The translations under genes and the position numbers were made by a program. Source: an uncultured Chloroflexota bacterium (GTDB lineage Bacteria; Chloroflexota; Anaerolineae; Caldilineales; Caldilineaceae). Taken from it: a stretch of DNA of 23,320 nucleotides. The stretch's first letter is position 1. Each line of letters opens with the position of its first letter. The stretch is taken from the NCBI GenBank assembly GCA_903879975.1, contig CAIRNL010000555.1, forward strand, positions 1 to 23,320, in the 5' to 3' direction. The notes below the pieces were generated by a model. That model was given only the letters and a program-made list of their open reading frames with translations, did not search any database and was not told the DNA's origin. Shown piece after piece: positions 20,776 through 23,320 of the stretch.

Positions 20776-23320
20776 ATGAATGCAAGTACCGAACCAGTCA
20801 GTGCACGCGTCGAAAGGGTCACTATTCCGACCTATGGCGTCGGCGCGCCGCAGAAGAATCCCCTGTTTCTCGAAAAACGCGTCTACCAGGGCAGCAGTGG
20901 TGCCGTCTACCCTTATCCAGTGATTGAGCGCGTCGAGGAAAGCAAGGCCGACAAGCAGTATACGGCCATCTTTCTCGAAAATCGCTACTTGTTGATCATG
21001 CTGCTGCCCGAAATCGGTGGCCGAGTGCAGATGGCGCTGGACAAAACCAACGACTACCACTTCGTCTACTACAACCGCGTGATCAAGCCGGCGCTCGTCG
21101 GCCTGACCGGGCCGTGGATCTCTGGCGGCATCGAGTTCAACTGGCCACAGCATCACCGCCCCAGCACCTTCGATTCCGTCGACTACCGCATCGAAGAGCA
21201 CGCCGACGGCAGCAAAACGGTGTGGATGGGCGAGATCGAGCGGATGTTCCACACCAAGAGCACAGCCGGTCTCCGCCTCTACCCCGACTGTGCCTATCTT
21301 GAGATCAACGTTCAGATCTGCAACCGCACGCCCCTGCCGCAGACTTTCTTGTGGTGGGCCAATCCCGCAGTTCATGTCAGCGACGACTATCAGTCCATCT
21401 TCCCTCCCGACGTCTTCGCCGTTCTCGATCACGGCAAGCGCGCTGTGTCGACCTTCCCGATCGCTACAGGCACCTACTACAAAGTCAACTACTCGCCCGG
21501 CACCGACATCTCACGCTACAAGAACATCCCGGTGCCGACCTCCTATATGGCCTATCACTCCAATTATGATTTTCTGGGCTGCTACGACCACGGACGCCAG
21601 GCAGGGATGCTGCATGTGGCCAACCACCACCTCGTGCCGGGTAAGAAACAGTGGACGTGGGGCAACAGCAACTTCGGTCAGACATGGGATCGCCAGCTCA
21701 CCGACGCAGACGGCCCGTACATCGAGCTCATGTGCGGGGCGTTCACCGACAATCAGCCCGACTTTTCCTGGCTCCAGCCAGGCGAAGAAAAACGCTTCAG
21801 CCACATCTTCATGCCGTTCAAGCGAATCGGCGGCGTGAAAAATGCCAGTAAGGACGCTGCGATCAACCTGGAGATCGAGGAGGGTGCAGCCCAAATTGGC
21901 GTCTACCTTACCCGCCCGCGCACTGTCACGGTGACGCTTGTCGCAGCAGGCGAGACGCTGTACGCACGTACGGTTGCACTGTCGCCCGAGGAGGTACTGC
22001 AGGAACACATCGTGCTGCCGGCTGGCGTAACGCCGCAGCAGATAACGCTGCGCGTGCAGGATGAGCACCGCGAATTCATCGCTTTCACGCCGCTGCCAGA
22101 CGAGCATCCAACACCGCCCGATCCGGCAACGCCCGCACCAGAACCCGCCGAGATCGATTCCAATGAAGCGCTCTATCTCCACGGGTTACACCTGGAGCAG
22201 TACCGCCACGCAACCTACGATCCCGAACCATACTATCAGGAGGCGCTGCGTCGCGATCCACACGACAGCCGCTGCAACAACGCGCTGGGGCTGCGCCGGC
22301 TGCGACAAGGAAACTTTGGCGAGGCCGAGGCTTTCTTCCGAACCGCCGTCCAGAGCCTGACGCGGCGCAATCCCAACCCGTATGACGGCGAGCCCTATTA
22401 CAACCTGGGACTGGCGTTGCGCTGGCAGGGGCGCATCGACGAGGCATTCGACGCCTTCTACAAGGCCGTGTGGAATGCAGCATGGCAGGACGCCGGCTAC
22501 TTTGAGCTGGCTGCCATCGCAGCGACCCGCAACAAACTGGACGAGGCACTCGACCTGCTCGAACGCTGCCTGGACCGCAACCGGCGCCACTCCAGAGCAC
22601 GGCTGTTGCGTGCGGCAATCCTACGCCGCACTGGGCAGGTCGCCGCCGCAACGGCTGCAGTGAGCGAGGGGCTTGCACTCGATCCGCTCCACTACGGTAT
22701 GTTCTATGAAGAGGGGTTGCAGGCCGGCCTGACGGGCCTGCCTGCACTGGTGCAGGACAATCCCCACACCCTCGTGGAAATCGCGCTGGAATATGCGCAT
22801 GCCGGGCTCTACGACGAGGCAGAGCACCTGCTGGGCATAGCTGGGCCACACAATGCCATGGCCTACTATTATCAGGGCTGGGTCCGTACGCTGGCCAACG
22901 GTCGGCTGGGTGCGCCCGCTGATGCCTTTGCTTGTGGGGCCGCGGCAGCGTCCGACACCTGCTTCCCCAACGAGTTGGAGTGCGTCCCGGCTTTGGCTGC
23001 TGCAATGGCACAGGATCCACATGATGCGCGGGCGCCCTATTACCTGGGCACCTTCTACTACGCCCACCGCGCCTACGAGCAGGCCATCCCCCTGTGGGAA
23101 CGGGCCGCGATGCTCGACCCTGACTTCGCCACCGTGCATCGCAACCTGGGCCTGGCCTACATGAACAAGAGGGGGAATGCTGCACGTGCGCGAGACAGGT
23201 ATGCACGCGCCTTTGCCCTGGACCCTGCCGACGCACGAGTATTCTTCGAACTGGACCAGCTCGACAAGAAGCTTGGACGCGCGCCGGCTGAACGGCTGGC
23301 CAACCTGGTTGCACACCGCG
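20776..23320 (+). CDS. DUF5107 domain protein with C-terminal TPR array (3' end beyond the window)
   Basis: At least 848 codons are open to the window edge with no stop. The start ATG at 20776 follows an AGGGA stretch. The N-terminal half (about 40-350) carries DUF5107 motifs: LLPEIGGRVQMAL, GPWISGGIEFNWPQHHRP, FLWWANPAVHV and TWGNSNFGQTWDRQLTD. This beta-sandwich domain resembles carbohydrate-active or sugar-mutarotase-like folds. A second beta region is followed by a Pro-rich linker (about 439-460), then tetratricopeptide repeats from 462 on (for example YYNLGLALRWQGRIDEAFDA and YYLGTFYYAHRAYEQAIPLW). No signal peptide is seen, so it is probably cytoplasmic. In other genomes such genes sit beside sugar transporters. 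Enzymatic activity is not established here. Divergent from, and probably regulated by, the AraC-type gene. Confidence 0.9.
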   Translation, partial: MNASTEPVSARVERVTIPTYGVGAPQKNPLFLEKRVYQGSSGAVYPYPVIERVEESKADKQYTAIFLENRYLLIMLLPEIGGRVQMALDKTNDYHFVYYNRVIKPALVGLTGPWISGGIEFNWPQHHRPSTFDSVDYRIEEHADGSKTVWMGEIERMFHTKSTAGLRLYPDCAYLEINVQICNRTPLPQTFLWWANPAVHVSDDYQSIFPPDVFAVLDHGKRAVSTFPIATGTYYKVNYSPGTDISRYKNIPVPTSYMAYHSNYDFLGCYDHGRQAGMLHVANHHLVPGKKQWTWGNSNFGQTWDRQLTDADGPYIELMCGAFTDNQPDFSWLQPGEEKRFSHIFMPFKRIGGVKNASKDAAINLEIEEGAAQIGVYLTRPRTVTVTLVAAGETLYARTVALSPEEVLQEHIVLPAGVTPQQITLRVQDEHREFIAFTPLPDEHPTPPDPATPAPEPAEIDSNEALYLHGLHLEQYRHATYDPEPYYQEALRRDPHDSRCNNALGLRRLRQGNFGEAEAFFRTAVQSLTRRNPNPYDGEPYYNLGLALRWQGRIDEAFDAFYKAVWNAAWQDAGYFELAAIAATRNKLDEALDLLERCLDRNRRHSRARLLRAAILRRTGQVAAATAAVSEGLALDPLHYGMFYEEGLQAGLTGLPALVQDNPHTLVEIALEYAHAGLYDEAEHLLGIAGPHNAMAYYYQGWVRTLANGRLGAPADAFACGAAAASDTCFPNELECVPALAAAMAQDPHDARAPYYLGTFYYAHRAYEQAIPLWERAAMLDPDFATVHRNLGLAYMNKRGNAARARDRYARAFALDPADARVFFELDQLDKKLGRAPAERLANLVAHR

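Noticed and set aside
20680..21432. A 250-codon minus-strand open frame across the DUF5107 start
   Set aside because: It is antisense to the conserved DUF5107 motifs and would occupy the divergent promoter region. The translation has no recognisable fold.
22085..23314. A 409-codon minus-strand open frame at the right edge
   Set aside because: Its Arg/Pro/Cys-rich translation is typical of the opposite strand of a GC-rich TPR gene, and the plus-strand frame encodes clear TPR repeats.

Overview
The window reads as a high-GC bacterial chromosome segment, most likely from the Chloroflexota (Caldilinea/Anaerolineae-like). The reasons are the lipoprotein style of the sugar-binding protein (short signal, Cys, then an Ala/Pro/Gly-rich linker), a CUT1 sugar transporter without its own ATPase, cupin-type sugar-phosphate isomerases, a DUF5107-TPR protein and a stand-alone acyl-CoA-binding protein. 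The taxonomic call is inference; no rRNA or tRNA is present. I see no phage, insertion sequence or CRISPR array. Genes are tightly packed.

Left part (1-4900): a membrane-anchored penicillin-acylase-family Ntn hydrolase (minus) is divergent from a class I glutamine amidotransferase-like (PuuD/peptidase C26) gene (plus). The latter converges on, and overlaps by 17 bases, a soluble receiver-histidine-kinase hybrid (minus).

Central sugar locus (4900-12585), minus strand except the regulator. A DeoR-family regulator (plus) sits across a 338-base divergent promoter region from three consecutive sugar-phosphate isomerase genes: a cupin glucose-6-phosphate isomerase, a small type II-like phosphomannose isomerase cupin, and a long two-domain protein ending in a type I phosphomannose isomerase. 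Next come a 534-base gap holding what looks like the broken start of a family 3 glycoside hydrolase, then a sugar-binding lipoprotein and two permeases. A 14-bp perfect hairpin lies between the binding protein and permease genes. The set looks like uptake of a sugar (mannose, fructose or an oligosaccharide) and funnelling of its phosphate into glycolysis. No kinase and no transport ATPase are visible.

Right-middle (12618-19494): an acyl-CoA-binding protein (plus) follows the regulator. On the minus strand are an APC-family amino acid permease, a RecQ-type helicase with a TPR-like N-terminal extension, a DUF58 protein whose start codon overlaps the RecQ stop, and the GTPase/ATPase YchF just upstream of the permease.

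Right end (19595-23320): an AraC-family regulator with a cupin sensor domain (minus) is divergent from a DUF5107-TPR gene (plus) that runs off the window. This is probably a second carbohydrate-responsive unit.
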